A stretch of DNA of 64,000 bases, taken from positions 1 to 64,000 of the forward strand of contig DATMGU010000053.1 of assembly GCA_035555315.1 (NCBI GenBank). The letters are read 5' to 3'. Positions 53,097-62,408 of this stretch are shown one piece after another; position 1 is the first letter of the stretch, and the number at the start of each line of letters is the position of its first letter. Made by a program: the position numbers and the translations under genes. The notes under the pieces are model-generated. The model was not told where the DNA came from and did not search any database. It saw only the letters and a list, made by a program, of their open reading frames with translations. This DNA is from DATMGU01 sp035555315 (lineage in GTDB: Bacteria > Pseudomonadota > Alphaproteobacteria > ATCC43930 > CGMCC-115725).

Positions 53097-54320
53097 CTAG
53101 GCGACCCCGCTCCGGGCCGGGAGCGGGAAGCCGTCATGGGTGATGGGCGGCGGCGGTCCGTTCGTGGTCATGAACGAGCCGCCCCCGGCCAGCAGGCCGG
53201 CGTCGGAGTCCGCCCGTGTCGTCGGCGTCTCGACTTTTGAGATGTCGAGCAGCGGGAACACCAGATCGGCGACGCGATAGGCTTCCTCGAGATGCGGATA
53301 ACCCGAGGCGATCACCGTATCGATGCCGAGCGCCTGATACTCGCGGATCCGCTCGGCCACGGTTTCCGGATCGCCGACCAGGGCGGTACCGGCGCCGCCG
53401 CGCACCAGACCGACGCCGGCCCATAGATTCGGCGCGACCTCCAGCCGCTCGCGCGATCCGCCATGCAATGCCCGCATCCGGCGCTGCCCCTCGCTGTCGG
53501 TCTGCTGGCTGAGCTTGTATTGCGCGGTGGCGATGGTGTCGTCGGTAAGATGGCTGATCAGCTTATGGGCGGCGTCCCAGGCCTCGCCCTCGGTCTCCCG
53601 CACGATGATGTGCAGGCGAATGCCATAGCGCAGGGATCTGCCATGGGCGGCGGCGCGCTGGCGGATATCGGCGATCTTCTCGGCGACTCCCGCCGGCGGC
53701 TCGCCCCAGGTCAAATAGACATCGGCCTGCGCCGCGGCCAAGGCGTGGCCGGCTGGGGAGGAACCGCCGAAATAGAGCGGCGGATAAGGCCGCTGGACCG
53801 GCAGGAAGCCGAGCTTGCCGCCGCGCGAAGTGAGGTATTCGCCGTCGAAATCGACCGTCTCCCCGGCCATCAGCCCGCGCCAGATCCGCAAGAAGTCGTC
53901 GGCCTGGGCATAGCGCTCGTCATGGCCGAGGCTCAGGCCATCGCCGGCAAGGTCCAGCGGATTGCCGCCGCACACCACATTGGCCATGAGGCGACCGTCG
54001 CTCAGCCGGTCGAGCGCCGCGTATTGGCGCGCCGCCTCGCCGGGCAGCACCAGGCCGGGCCGCAACGCCACCAGAAAGCGCAGCCGCTCGGTATGGGTCG
54101 CCAGCGAGGCGGCGGTCACCAGCGCGTCCTCGCAGCCATTGCCGGTCGGCAGCAGCACCCCGTGATAGCCCAGCTGATCGGTCGCCTGCGCGATCTGGCG
54201 CAAATAGCGGTTGTCCACGCGCCGCTGTCCCTTGGCCGAACCGAGATAGGCGCCATCGCCGCCGGTCGGCAGGAACCAGAGGAAATCCAGCGGGCGCGAC
54301 ACGGCGAGAGAAGCGGTCAT
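53097..54320 (-). CDS. ssuD: FMNH2-dependent alkanesulfonate monooxygenase
   Basis: 407-residue LLM-class enzyme that oxidises alkanesulfonates to an aldehyde plus sulfite, for sulfur supply. It aligns throughout with SsuD: LDFLWFLPTGGDGAYLG, RQIAQATDQLGYHGVLLPTG, ARQYAALDRLSDGRLMANVV, PPLYFGGSSPAGHALAAAQA, LTWGEPPAGVAEKI, NLWAGVGLVRGGAGTALVGD and SGYPHLEEAYRVADLVFPLL. ATG 54320 overlaps the stop of the upstream binding-protein gene (ATGA). It is the last gene of a nine-gene minus-strand operon. The reductase SsuE is not in the window. Confidence 0.95.
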   Translation of the reverse strand: MTASLAVSRPLDFLWFLPTGGDGAYLGSAKGQRRVDNRYLRQIAQATDQLGYHGVLLPTGNGCEDALVTAASLATHTERLRFLVALRPGLVLPGEAARQYAALDRLSDGRLMANVVCGGNPLDLAGDGLSLGHDERYAQADDFLRIWRGLMAGETVDFDGEYLTSRGGKLGFLPVQRPYPPLYFGGSSPAGHALAAAQADVYLTWGEPPAGVAEKIADIRQRAAAHGRSLRYGIRLHIIVRETEGEAWDAAHKLISHLTDDTIATAQYKLSQQTDSEGQRRMRALHGGSRERLEVAPNLWAGVGLVRGGAGTALVGDPETVAERIREYQALGIDTVIASGYPHLEEAYRVADLVFPLLDISKVETPTTRADSDAGLLAGGGSFMTTNGPPPPITHDGFPLPARSGVA

Positions 54321-55282
54321 AGAGGGGCTCCGGCGGTAGGGGGCGTCCATACGGCGGCGCGGATGTCGATCGGCGCGGGGATGATGCGCAGGGAAGCGAA
54401 GCTGTCGGCGATCGCCTGTTGCCGGCCGATGATCGTCGCGTCCAGGGGCTGCGTCGCGTAGACGCCGCGCGGTGCCGCGACCCGTTGCACCGCGAGCGGC
54501 ACGCCGGTCACCTCCGCCATGATGTCGGCCAGCTCGGCCGGATGGCCGCGCGCCCAATCGGCGGCCCCGTTGATGGCATCCAGCATGGCAAGGATCACGG
54601 CGGGGTGCTGTTCGGCGTAGCTCCGTCGAGCGAGGAAGAAACTATTGGTCGGCGCGATGCCTTCGGCGGTGGCCAGCACGCGCGTCGCGGGGTCGGCCTC
54701 GGCGATCGCCAGAAAGGGATCCCAGATCACCCAGGCATCCAGCGCGCCATTGCGGAAGGCGGCGGCCGCCTCCGGTGGCTGGAGAAACACCGATTGGATG
54801 TCCGCCGGGGTGAGGCCGACCGAGACGAGGGCGCTCACGATCACGTTATGGGCGCTCGACCCCTTGGTATAGGCGATCCGCTTACCCTTGAGATCGGCGA
54901 GACCGCGGATCGGCGAATTCCGGGGCACCAGGATCGCCTGATTGGCACCGGCGACCGGCTGCGCGCCGACATAGACGAAATCCGCCCCCGCCGCCTGGGC
55001 GAAGATCGGCGGCGTGTCGCCGGTCGCGCCGAAATCGACGGCGCCGGCGTTCACGGCTTCGAGCAGCGGCGGTCCCGACGCGAATTCATGCCATTCCACG
55101 GCGAAGCCCAACCCGTCGAGCCGCTTCTGCTGACGCAGGATGACCAGCGCGCCGTTCTTCTGATAGCCGATCCGCAACGGCGTCGCCGCGCGGGCGGCGA
55201 GGGGCAGGCCGGGAAAGGGCAGGGTGGCGGCGGCAAGGGCGAGCGCCGAAAGACCAAGGGAGCGGCGTGTCAGGCTGGGCAT
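54317..55282 (-). CDS. Aliphatic sulfonate ABC transporter substrate-binding protein (SsuA-like, copy 1)
   Basis: 321-residue secreted binding protein. A signal peptide spans about residues 1-32 (TRRSLGLSALALAAATLPFP, cleavage near ARAATP). SsuA features: RIGYQKNGALVILRQQKRLD, EFASGPPLLEAVNAGAVDFG, GATGDTPPIFAQAAGA and DLKGKRIAYTKGSSAHN. ATG 55282 follows GAGGAT. Immediately upstream of ssuD and coupled to it. It is the closest of the three binding proteins to classical SsuA. Confidence 0.92.
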   Translation of the reverse strand: MPSLTRRSLGLSALALAAATLPFPGLPLAARAATPLRIGYQKNGALVILRQQKRLDGLGFAVEWHEFASGPPLLEAVNAGAVDFGATGDTPPIFAQAAGADFVYVGAQPVAGANQAILVPRNSPIRGLADLKGKRIAYTKGSSAHNVIVSALVSVGLTPADIQSVFLQPPEAAAAFRNGALDAWVIWDPFLAIAEADPATRVLATAEGIAPTNSFFLARRSYAEQHPAVILAMLDAINGAADWARGHPAELADIMAEVTGVPLAVQRVAAPRGVYATQPLDATIIGRQQAIADSFASLRIIPAPIDIRAAVWTPPTAGAPL

Positions 55283-55313
55283 CGTCGGATCCTCAGCGTG
55301 CGGAGGGACCAGG

Positions 55314-56288
55314 TCAGGCGGCGAACACGGCGTCGTTGAAGCTTCGATCGAAGCTGTCGGCGACATGTTGCGGGCGGGGAAGTACCCCGACGCCTTGAAA
55401 GAAATCCGCGACGCGCTGTTGCGCCGCGACCACCGTGTCGTCGATCGCCACGGTGCGGGTTTGCGCGGTGTTGACCACGTCGCGCGCGACGGAGAGGGAG
55501 AAGCCGGTGCTCTCCGCCCAGACCTTCGCCTGCTCCTCCGGCTTGGCCAATCCCCATTCGCGAGCCAGGCGCAGACGGTGCAGGAAATCGGCGAGGGCCG
55601 CGCGCTTGCCGGAAATCGCCTGGTCCGAGGCCAGCATATAGCTCTGCCCGCTCATCAACTCATGGCCGTTGACGATCTCCCGCGCGCCGTCCTCGACTTT
55701 GGCGAGCGAGATATACGGTCCCCACGTCGCCCAGGCATCGACCGCGCCGGACGCCATCGCGGCCTTGGCCTCGGAGGGGGCGATGAAGGCGAAGCGGACA
55801 TCGCCGGGGCTCAGCCCGTCGCGCCGCAGCGCCGCCAACACCAGGAAATGACCGGTCTGGCCCCGCAATGTCGCGATCGTACGGCCCTTGAGGTCGGAGA
55901 CAGACCGCACCGGCGAGGCGCCGGGGACCACCAGGGCGGTGACCGCGCCATCGGCGCGTGTCGCCGAAACCGCCTTCATCGGGATGCCGGAAGCGACCGC
56001 CGAGGCGAAGGGCGCGTCACCCACGCCGCCGGTGTCGATCGCCTCGGCGTTGAGCGCCTCCAGCAGCATCGGCGCCCCGGCGAATTGGCTCCACGCGACC
56101 GTATAGGGCGCGTCGCGCAAGACGCCCGCCGCCGCCATCAGCGGCTGGATCCCGCCGCGCTGATCGCCGACCCGCAGGGTGATGCCGGCGGCATGGGCGA
56201 CCCGCGTCGTCGCCAAGGCCGCCGCGCCCATCAGGATCGTCCGCCGGGTCAGCGAAAGCCGTGTGTCTCCGGTCGTGCGCGACATCAT
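55314..56288 (-). CDS. Sulfonate/taurine-type ABC substrate-binding protein (copy 2)
   Basis: 324-residue secreted protein with signal peptide to about residue 34 (TRRTILMGAAALATTRVAHA). The NMT1/SsuA fold is shown by RVGDQRGGIQPLMAAAGVLR, QFAGAPMLLEALNAEAIDTG, GVGDAPFASAVASG and DLKGRTIATLRGQTGHFLVL. It differs from copies 1 and 3 in the ligand pocket segments, so it may recognise a different sulfonate or sulfonate ester. Served presumably by the single SsuBC pair of the operon. Confidence 0.88.
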   Translation of the reverse strand: MMSRTTGDTRLSLTRRTILMGAAALATTRVAHAAGITLRVGDQRGGIQPLMAAAGVLRDAPYTVAWSQFAGAPMLLEALNAEAIDTGGVGDAPFASAVASGIPMKAVSATRADGAVTALVVPGASPVRSVSDLKGRTIATLRGQTGHFLVLAALRRDGLSPGDVRFAFIAPSEAKAAMASGAVDAWATWGPYISLAKVEDGAREIVNGHELMSGQSYMLASDQAISGKRAALADFLHRLRLAREWGLAKPEEQAKVWAESTGFSLSVARDVVNTAQTRTVAIDDTVVAAQQRVADFFQGVGVLPRPQHVADSFDRSFNDAVFAA

Positions 56289-56294
56289 CCGTTC

Positions 56295-57101
56295 CTAATC
56301 CAGCAGATCCGGCTCTTGCGCCACGATCAGATCCCAGAGCGGCTGAAAGCTCAGCAGTCCGGAATTGGGTTTGTTCACCTGAGAGGCGGTCAGGCGGGCG
56401 GTGGCCTCGTCGATCAGCTGGGGCGTGCCGGCGGCCTCGGCCAGCAATTGGGTCTGCGCCGCGTTGTCCATCGAGAGGTACCAGAAGGCGGCGGCCTCGA
56501 CCGTGGTGCCGACCGTCAGGAAACCGTGGTTCTTCAGGATGACCGCCTTATGCGAACCCAAAGCCTTGGCGATGTTGTCGCCTTCCTCGGTATCCAGCAC
56601 CACGCCGGCGTAGTCCTCGAAGACCGTGTGATCGCCGTAGAATTTGCAGGAATCCTGGGTGATCGGGTCGAGCAGCCGGCCCAAGGTCGACCAGGCCTTG
56701 CCATAGGTCGAATGGCTATGCGCCGCCGCGACCACATCGGGCCGCGCCCGGTGGATCGCCGAGTGGATGGCGAAGGCCGCGCGATTGACCGGTTGATCAC
56801 CCTCGATCACGGCCCCGGTGTGGTCGACGCGGATCAGGTCGGAGACGCGGATCCGGCCGAAATGCTGGCCGAGCGGATTGACCCAGAATGTTTCCGGTTC
56901 CTCGGGGTCGCGGGCGGTGACGTGGCCGGCCAGCCCCTGGTCGAAGCCGGCGCGCGCGAACAGGCGGAACGTCGCCGCCAGACGTTGCTTGCGATGCAAC
57001 CGCTCCGCTTCAGGAGAGCGTTCCGGTGCGCCGTTGCGCAGCAGGCTAACGAAGCTTTCGCCGGATTGGCGGTCACGAGACGGGGTGGAGATATGGTTCA
57101 T
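56295..57101 (-). CDS. Class II aldolase/adducin-family protein
   Basis: 268-residue metal-dependent protein. Zn ligands H128 and H130 (VVAAAHSHSTYGKA) and H192 (ILKNHGFLTVG); AGHVTARDPEEPETFWVNPL is the conserved first loop. ATG 57101 follows GGGAGGA. Such proteins occur in many sulfur-scavenging and amine-oxidising clusters without assigned substrate; cleavage or decarboxylation of the carbon skeleton released by the monooxygenases is possible. It is paralogous to, but clearly different from, the protein at 48540. Confidence 0.86.
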   Translation of the reverse strand: MNHISTPSRDRQSGESFVSLLRNGAPERSPEAERLHRKQRLAATFRLFARAGFDQGLAGHVTARDPEEPETFWVNPLGQHFGRIRVSDLIRVDHTGAVIEGDQPVNRAAFAIHSAIHRARPDVVAAAHSHSTYGKAWSTLGRLLDPITQDSCKFYGDHTVFEDYAGVVLDTEEGDNIAKALGSHKAVILKNHGFLTVGTTVEAAAFWYLSMDNAAQTQLLAEAAGTPQLIDEATARLTASQVNKPNSGLLSFQPLWDLIVAQEPDLLD

Positions 57102-57125
57102 GCGGGCATCCTCCCTTGAAGCCGA

Positions 57126-58220
57126 TTATTCGGCGGCGACCGCGTGCTGCCCCAACCGCTCGGCGAACAGCCGGCGGGCGGCCGGCAACAGGGAGCGGCC
57201 ATATTCCAGCGCATCTTCCAGCGGATCGAAGCCGCGGATCAGGAAGGTTGTCACACCCAGCGCGTGGTAGTCGAGAAAGGCTTGCGCCACTTGCTCCGGC
57301 GTGCCGACCAGGGCTGTGGTGTTGCCGCGCGCACCGGTCGCGGCGGCGATGGCGGTATAGAGCCGCCCTTCCGGACGATCGCCCTGCGCCGCCGCGGCCA
57401 GCAGACGCTGCGAACCGGCATTGGGCGGCGTGGGCGTCGCCGGACCGAGAGCTGCTTCGCCGCGCACCTGCTTCACCCGCGCCAGGATACTCTCGGCGCG
57501 CGCCCAGGCCTTCTCCTCGGTCTCGGCGATGATCGGCCGGAACGACAGGCTGAAGCGCACGTCGCGGCCGTGGCGTGCCGCGCTAGCCCGCACCCGGGCG
57601 GTGATCTCGCGCACTTGCGCCTGGGTCTCGCCCCACAAGGCGTAGACATCGGCATGCTTGCCCGCGACCTCGATCGCGGCGTCCGAGGCGCCGCCGAAAT
57701 AGATCGGGATGCGCGGCTGCTGCGCCGGCCGCACCTCGGGGGATGCCCCCTCGATCCGGTAATAGGCGCCGTGGTGGTTGACCGGACCCGATGCGGTCCA
57801 GACCTGCTTCAGGATGTCGACATACTCGTCGGTCCGGGCATAGCGCTCGTCCTTCGACAGGTAATCGCCGTCGCGCCGCTGATCCGTGTCGTCGCCGCCG
57901 GAGATCACATGGATCGCCGCCCGGCCGCCGCTGAGCTGGTCCAGCGTGGCGAAGCTGCGCGCCGCCGTGGTCGGTGCCTGAAAGCCCGGCCGATGGGCCA
58001 CCAGAAACCCGACATTCTTGGTATGCGCCGCCGCGTGGGCCGCGATCTGGAAGCCATCCGGCCCGTTGCTGTGCCAGCCGATCAGGATCCGGTCGAAGCC
58101 GCCTTCGTCATGCGCCTGGGCGGATGCCCGCACATAGCCGGGGTCGATCGTCGGCCCGCTGGCCGGATGGATCTCCGATTGCTGACGGGATTGGATCATG
58201 CCGATGAATTCGACGCTCAT
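57126..58220 (-). CDS. LLM-class flavin-dependent monooxygenase, SsuD-like paralogue
   Basis: 364-residue enzyme of the alkanesulfonate monooxygenase group, more similar to the 1402-2529 protein than to the ssuD of this operon. Landmarks: SVEFIGMIQSRQQSEIHPAS, VAHRPGFQAPTTAARSFATL, HVISGGDDTDQRRDGDYLSK, PIYFGGASDAAIEVAGKHAD and TTFLIRGFDPLEDAL. ATG 58220 follows GGAG. Having two SsuD-type enzymes with three binding proteins suggests a broad sulfonate or sulfone range. Confidence 0.9.
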   Translation of the reverse strand: MSVEFIGMIQSRQQSEIHPASGPTIDPGYVRASAQAHDEGGFDRILIGWHSNGPDGFQIAAHAAAHTKNVGFLVAHRPGFQAPTTAARSFATLDQLSGGRAAIHVISGGDDTDQRRDGDYLSKDERYARTDEYVDILKQVWTASGPVNHHGAYYRIEGASPEVRPAQQPRIPIYFGGASDAAIEVAGKHADVYALWGETQAQVREITARVRASAARHGRDVRFSLSFRPIIAETEEKAWARAESILARVKQVRGEAALGPATPTPPNAGSQRLLAAAAQGDRPEGRLYTAIAAATGARGNTTALVGTPEQVAQAFLDYHALGVTTFLIRGFDPLEDALEYGRSLLPAARRLFAERLGQHAVAAE

Positions 58221-58233
58221 GGGAGGGCTCCTT

Positions 58234-59388
58234 TCACGTACCGAGGGCGGCGCGGCCGGCCGCTAGATAGGCCATGTCGGCTTGAGGGGTATGAATGCGG
58301 GCGCACAGCACGTCGCGCAGGTGGCGTTCCAGTGGATTGGCGCGCGACAAGCCGTGATTGCCGGTGAGCTGCACCGCCTTTTGCACCGCCTGGATGGCGT
58401 TTTCGGCGGCGAGGGTCTTGATCAGGTTGCATTCCTCGCCGCTGAGCTCGCGCCCGGCATCGTGATCGGCCGCGGCGCCGCCGATCAGCCGGCGATTGGC
58501 CATCAGCAGCGCGTCGATCTCGCCGACCGCCTCCTGCATGCGCGGCAGCGTCGCCAGCGACGCGCCGAGATTGGACGGCACCCGGTCGCGCAGGAACTGT
58601 ATCAGCCAATCGCGCGCGGCATGCGCGACCCCGCTATAGAGGGCGGCGACGGTGAGGGTGCTCCACGCCACCTGCTGTGGGTCGCGCTGGCCCCAGTCGG
58701 CCGGCAGCCGGATGTCCACCGCGTGGTCGGCCGGTACGGTGACCGCGTGGAAGACCACGTCATGGCTGCCCGAGGCGCGCAGGCCGAGCTGATCCCAGGT
58801 CTCGACGATCTCGATGCCGTCGCTGCCGGCGGGCACCAGCCACATGCCGGTGCGCGGCGCCGGTTCGTCGGTCCGCGCCCAAACCAGCATCCAGGCGAGC
58901 GCCGGCGAGCCGGTCGAATAGAGCTTGCGGCCGGTGATCGACCACCCCTCGGCGGTGCGCCGGGCTACCGTGTCCGGCAAGCCGCCGCGCGCCGGCGAGC
59001 CCAGGTTGGGTTCGACCCGCAAGGCGTTGATCAGCGCGCCGTCGCGGCCGGCGCCGCGCCCGACCAGGCGCCGGAGATGCTCCGGCCAGAGCGGATTATG
59101 CGTCGCGGATTTGAGGTGGATGAGCTGCATCGCCAGCACCAGGGCGGTCGACGGGCAACCCTGGGCGATCGTCCCGACCAGCGAGACCACGCGGCCGAGC
59201 CCCGCATCCTCGCCGCCATCGGCGAGGGGGGCGGTCAGGTTGAGCAGCCCTGCCTCGCGCAGGCGCTTGAAATTGTCGAACGGGAAGCTGGCGTCGCGGT
59301 CATGCAAGGCCGCGACGGCGGCGAATTCCGTGGCGAGGACGCGCGGCGGGGTGCTCAGGGTGGCGATCTTGTCCATCATGCCTGGCAT
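58234..59388 (-). CDS. Acyl-CoA-dehydrogenase-fold flavoprotein, SfnB/DszC-like
   Basis: 384-residue protein with the acyl-CoA dehydrogenase fold: N-terminal helical part (FDNFKRLREAGLLNLTAPLA), beta domain with GWSITGRKLYSTGSPALAWM and LGLRASGSHDVVFHAVTVPA, and C-terminal helices with QLTGNHGLSRANPLERHLRD. In sulfur operons such proteins (SfnB, DszC) act as FMNH2-dependent monooxygenases on sulfones or thioethers rather than as CoA dehydrogenases. Lying between binding-protein and monooxygenase genes, it probably performs such an oxygenation. Several closely spaced Met codons make the exact start uncertain. Confidence 0.85.
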   Translation of the reverse strand: MPGMMDKIATLSTPPRVLATEFAAVAALHDRDASFPFDNFKRLREAGLLNLTAPLADGGEDAGLGRVVSLVGTIAQGCPSTALVLAMQLIHLKSATHNPLWPEHLRRLVGRGAGRDGALINALRVEPNLGSPARGGLPDTVARRTAEGWSITGRKLYSTGSPALAWMLVWARTDEPAPRTGMWLVPAGSDGIEIVETWDQLGLRASGSHDVVFHAVTVPADHAVDIRLPADWGQRDPQQVAWSTLTVAALYSGVAHAARDWLIQFLRDRVPSNLGASLATLPRMQEAVGEIDALLMANRRLIGGAAADHDAGRELSGEECNLIKTLAAENAIQAVQKAVQLTGNHGLSRANPLERHLRDVLCARIHTPQADMAYLAAGRAALGT

Positions 59389-59409
59389 TCTATTAGACCC
59401 GATAATCCA

Positions 59410-60402
59410 TTAGGTGCGATCCGCCAGCCTGGGCGCAAGGTCGGCGGCGAAGCCGCGGTCCCAGAGCGGTGCGACATCCACGGCGCGCGGCAGCACGCCG
59501 GCCCGCGCGAAGGTGTCCGCGACTTGCTGTTCCGACGCGATCGCCGCGTCGTCGGCGGGCACCAGCCGACGCGGCTGGCTGACAGCGTCGAGCAGGGATC
59601 GGATCGCCGCTTCCGGCACGCCCAAGACCGCCGATTGGGCGGCGGCGTATTCGGCATGGTGGTCGTCGATCCAGCGATAGGCCTGGGCGATCCGGCCGAG
59701 CAGATCGGCGATCGCCGCGCGGCGTCCGGCATCGGCCAGGGCGTCGGGCGCCGCGTAGGTCAGGTAATTGCCGGAGAGATAGCCCAGCGCCGTCTTCAGC
59801 ACCCGTGCCCCCGTGTCGCGCGCCAGCGGTACCGAATAACCGTAGATCGCCCAGGCATCGAGGGCGCCGGACCGGAAGGCGGCCTGGCCGTCGCTCGGCG
59901 TGAGATTGACCGGCACGATATCACCGAAGCCGAGCCCAGCCTCCTCCAGCATGCGCAGCAGATAGTAATGCGTCGTCGTCGCCTTGACGTAGCCGACGCG
60001 CTTGCCGCGCAGATCGGCGATCGAGCGGATCGGCGAGTCCTTGGGTACCAGCACGACCTGTTCGTTGACGTCGCCCTTGATGACCGCGATCACCTTGACC
60101 CGGGCGCCGGACACGGCGGCGAAGATCGGCGGGATCTCGCTGCCATAAGCGAGGTCGATGGCGCCGGCGTTGATCGCCTCGATCATGACGTTGCCGGAAC
60201 CGAACTCCGACCAGGCGATCCGGTAGGGCGTATCGCCCAGCCCGGCGAGCCGGAGCAACAACGGGTCGCCCGCCTTATAATTGGCGACCCGCAAGGTGAC
60301 GGTATCGGCCCAGGCCGGTGCGAGCAGGGACGAGTGGGCGAGCAGGGACGGGGCGGCGAGCAGCGCCGGGGCCGCGAGGAAATGGCGACGCGACAGGTTC
60401 AT
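59410..60402 (-). CDS. Sulfonate-type ABC substrate-binding protein (copy 3)
   Basis: 330-residue secreted protein; signal peptide to about residue 32 (RHFLAAPALLAAPSLLAHSS). SsuA-like core: RVANYKAGDPLLLRLAGLGD, FGSGNVMIEAINAGAIDLAY, DLRGKRVGYVKATTTHYYLL and DAWAIYGYSVPLARDTG. ATG 60402 overlaps the ssuB stop (ATGA), so it is the binding protein most tightly coupled to the transporter genes. Confidence 0.9.
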   Translation of the reverse strand: MNLSRRHFLAAPALLAAPSLLAHSSLLAPAWADTVTLRVANYKAGDPLLLRLAGLGDTPYRIAWSEFGSGNVMIEAINAGAIDLAYGSEIPPIFAAVSGARVKVIAVIKGDVNEQVVLVPKDSPIRSIADLRGKRVGYVKATTTHYYLLRMLEEAGLGFGDIVPVNLTPSDGQAAFRSGALDAWAIYGYSVPLARDTGARVLKTALGYLSGNYLTYAAPDALADAGRRAAIADLLGRIAQAYRWIDDHHAEYAAAQSAVLGVPEAAIRSLLDAVSQPRRLVPADDAAIASEQQVADTFARAGVLPRAVDVAPLWDRGFAADLAPRLADRT

Positions 60403-61196
60403 GCGCCGAGCCCAGCCAACAGCCGCTCGGCCGATTGTTCCTCTTCAGCCAGATCCGGTACCTCGACGCCAAGCTCGGCCAGCAACCGGGCGCGCAGGGC
60501 GGCGAAATGCGGGTGGGCGTGGCGGCGCGGCCGGGGCAGGTCGATCGCGATATCCGCGGCGATGCGCCCACCATCCAGCACCAAGGCGCGGTCCGCCAGC
60601 AGCACGGCCTCGTCGACGTCGTGGGTCACCAGCAGGGTCGTCGGCGCGTGGGCGCGCCAAAGCTCCGTCACCAGGCCGTGCATCTTGATCCGGGTCAGGG
60701 CATCCAGCGCCGCGAACGGCTCGTCGAGCAGCAGCAGCCGGGGCGACCTGACCAGCGCGCGGGCGAGGGCGGCGCGTTGCGCCTCGCCGCCGGACAGCGT
60801 GACCGGCCAGGCATCGAGGCGATGGGCGAGGCCGACCTCGCGCAGCGCCGCCTCCGCCCGGTCGCGCGGGGCCGCATCCTTGAGACCGAGGGCGACATTG
60901 CGCCAGACCCGTTTCCAGGGCAGCAGCCTGGGCTCCTGGAACACCACCGCCGTCGGCGTCGGCACGGCCACGATTGCGTCCGAGGGCGCCGGGTCCAAGC
61001 CGGCGAGGGTGCGCAGCAGGGTGGTCTTGCCCGATCCGCTGCGGCCGAGCAGGGCGACGAACTCGCCGGGCCGCAGATCGAGGTTCAGCCGATCGAGCAC
61101 GGTCGCGGCGCCGAACCGCCGAGTCAGGCCGCGGACATGCACGCCTTCCCGGTCGAGAAGTTCCGCGTCGAGAAAGTCTCCTTGGGGGATCGTCAT
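60399..61196 (-). CDS. ssuB: Sulfonate ABC transporter ATP-binding protein
   Basis: 265-residue ATPase. Walker A GRSGSGKTT (residues 51-59), Q-loop VFQEPRLLPW, signature LSGGE (134-138), Walker B LLLLDEP (154-160) and switch H192 (THD) are intact. The Q-loop wording is typical of SsuB/TauB/NMT1-type importers. ATG 61196 lies five bases after the SsuC stop. It drives the SsuC permease, served by up to three binding proteins. Confidence 0.94.
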   Translation of the reverse strand: MTIPQGDFLDAELLDREGVHVRGLTRRFGAATVLDRLNLDLRPGEFVALLGRSGSGKTTLLRTLAGLDPAPSDAIVAVPTPTAVVFQEPRLLPWKRVWRNVALGLKDAAPRDRAEAALREVGLAHRLDAWPVTLSGGEAQRAALARALVRSPRLLLLDEPFAALDALTRIKMHGLVTELWRAHAPTTLLVTHDVDEAVLLADRALVLDGGRIAADIAIDLPRPRRHAHPHFAALRARLLAELGVEVPDLAEEEQSAERLLAGLGA

Positions 61197-61201
61197 GATG
61201 A

Positions 61202-62062
61202 TCAGTTCCGCACCAGGGAGGGTCGCCAGGCGAGCGCGCGGCGTTCGACCGTGCGCACCAGCGCATCGGCCAGCAGGCCGAGCAGGGCATAGACCAGCAG
61301 GCCGACGACGATGACATCGGTGCGCAGGAAGTCGCGCGCGTCGTTGATCAGGTAGCCGATGCCGGCGGTGGCGTTGATCTGTTCGGCGACCACCAGGCTC
61401 AGCCAGGCGACACCCAGCGAGTAGCGCAATCCGACCAGGGCGGAGGGCAGGGCGCCGGGCAGGATGACGTTCCAGATCAACCCGCGCTGGTCCAGCCCGA
61501 ACACCCGGCCGGCCTCGACCAGCTTGGGGTCGACCCCCCGGATGCCGGCGAACAGTGTGAGATAGACCGGAAAGGTCGAGCCGAGCGCCACGAGGCCGAT
61601 CTTGGGCACCTCGCCGATGCCGAACCACAGGATGAACAGCGGCACCAAAGCCAGGAAGGGCAGGGTGCGCAGCATCTGCATCGGCGCGTCGACGATATCC
61701 TCGCCCCGGCGCGACAGCCCGGCCGCGATCGCCAGCAGACCGCCTGTCGTGACGCCGAGACCGAGGCCGATGACGACGCGCCGCAGCGAGACCAGCAGGT
61801 GGTACGGCAACTCCCCCGACAGCAGCAGGCCCCAGGCGGTGGCCAGAATGCTCGACGGGGCGGCGAGCGTGCGCGGCGACAGCAGGCCGCTCATCGACGC
61901 CGCCTGCCACAGCAGGACCAGGATCACCGCCGACGCGAAGCGCCGCGACCCGGCCAGGGCCACCTTGGTTAACACCACAGGAAAGGGCAGCGACGCGGCG
62001 GTTCGGCGGAGGGTTGGTGTGGCGACGGCGCGCGCGCCGCGCTCAGAGGATAAGACAGACAT
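61202..62062 (-). CDS. ssuC: Sulfonate ABC transporter permease
   Basis: 286-residue inner-membrane permease with about six helices. The SsuC/TauC pattern is visible in LVSLRRVVIGLGLGVTTGGL, PMQMLRTLPFLALVPLFILW, FGIGEVPKIGLVALGSTFPV, and the EAA-type loop LVEAGRVFGLDQRGLIWNVI. First gene of the nine-gene operon. ATG 62062 has no strong ribosome site; a promoter is expected in the less GC-rich gap upstream. Confidence 0.93.
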   Translation of the reverse strand: MSVLSSERGARAVATPTLRRTAASLPFPVVLTKVALAGSRRFASAVILVLLWQAASMSGLLSPRTLAAPSSILATAWGLLLSGELPYHLLVSLRRVVIGLGLGVTTGGLLAIAAGLSRRGEDIVDAPMQMLRTLPFLALVPLFILWFGIGEVPKIGLVALGSTFPVYLTLFAGIRGVDPKLVEAGRVFGLDQRGLIWNVILPGALPSALVGLRYSLGVAWLSLVVAEQINATAGIGYLINDARDFLRTDVIVVGLLVYALLGLLADALVRTVERRALAWRPSLVRN

Positions 62063-62408
62063 GCTTCATCCCACGCGTCCTGATGTTGACGCGATCTAAC
62101 AAATGAAAAATAACCGGTTCGGGAAAAGGATCAGCGCGAACAGCGGCAGTTCAGCGGAGCTAATCCAAAATATGGTGTGTGGGTAACGGCTGCGCGTCTC
62201 ATTCCCTTGGCCTCGACGTCACCTTTAACGAGTATTGAAGGATCTAGGCAAATGAACACTCTGTCAAATAGTAACTTGTACTGAAAATTGACTGCACCGT
62301 AGCAGGTTTTTCTTTTGGAGCTTGGTGTTTCAGCATGGCATTCTGCGGTTTGGGGATTGAACCATCGAGCGGATGGAAACCACACCAGCCGACCCTGGGG
62401 ACGCATCA
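62063..62408. other. Less GC-rich intergenic region upstream of the ssu operon
   Basis: This 346-base gap between divergent genes is visibly richer in A/T than the rest of the window (for example AACAAATGAAAAATAACC just upstream of ssuC, and the 62250-62330 stretch). It should contain the promoters of the ssu operon and of the gene at 62409. I see no convincing gene, tRNA or palindrome in it; a minus-strand open frame (62131-62409) has no recognisable homology. Confidence 0.6.

Noticed and set aside
58282..61314. Very long plus-strand open frame (over 1000 codons) opposite the ssu genes.
   Set aside because: It is antisense to five well-identified genes; high GC with strong third-position bias keeps antisense frames open. 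The sequence is Arg/Gly/His-rich and matches no family.
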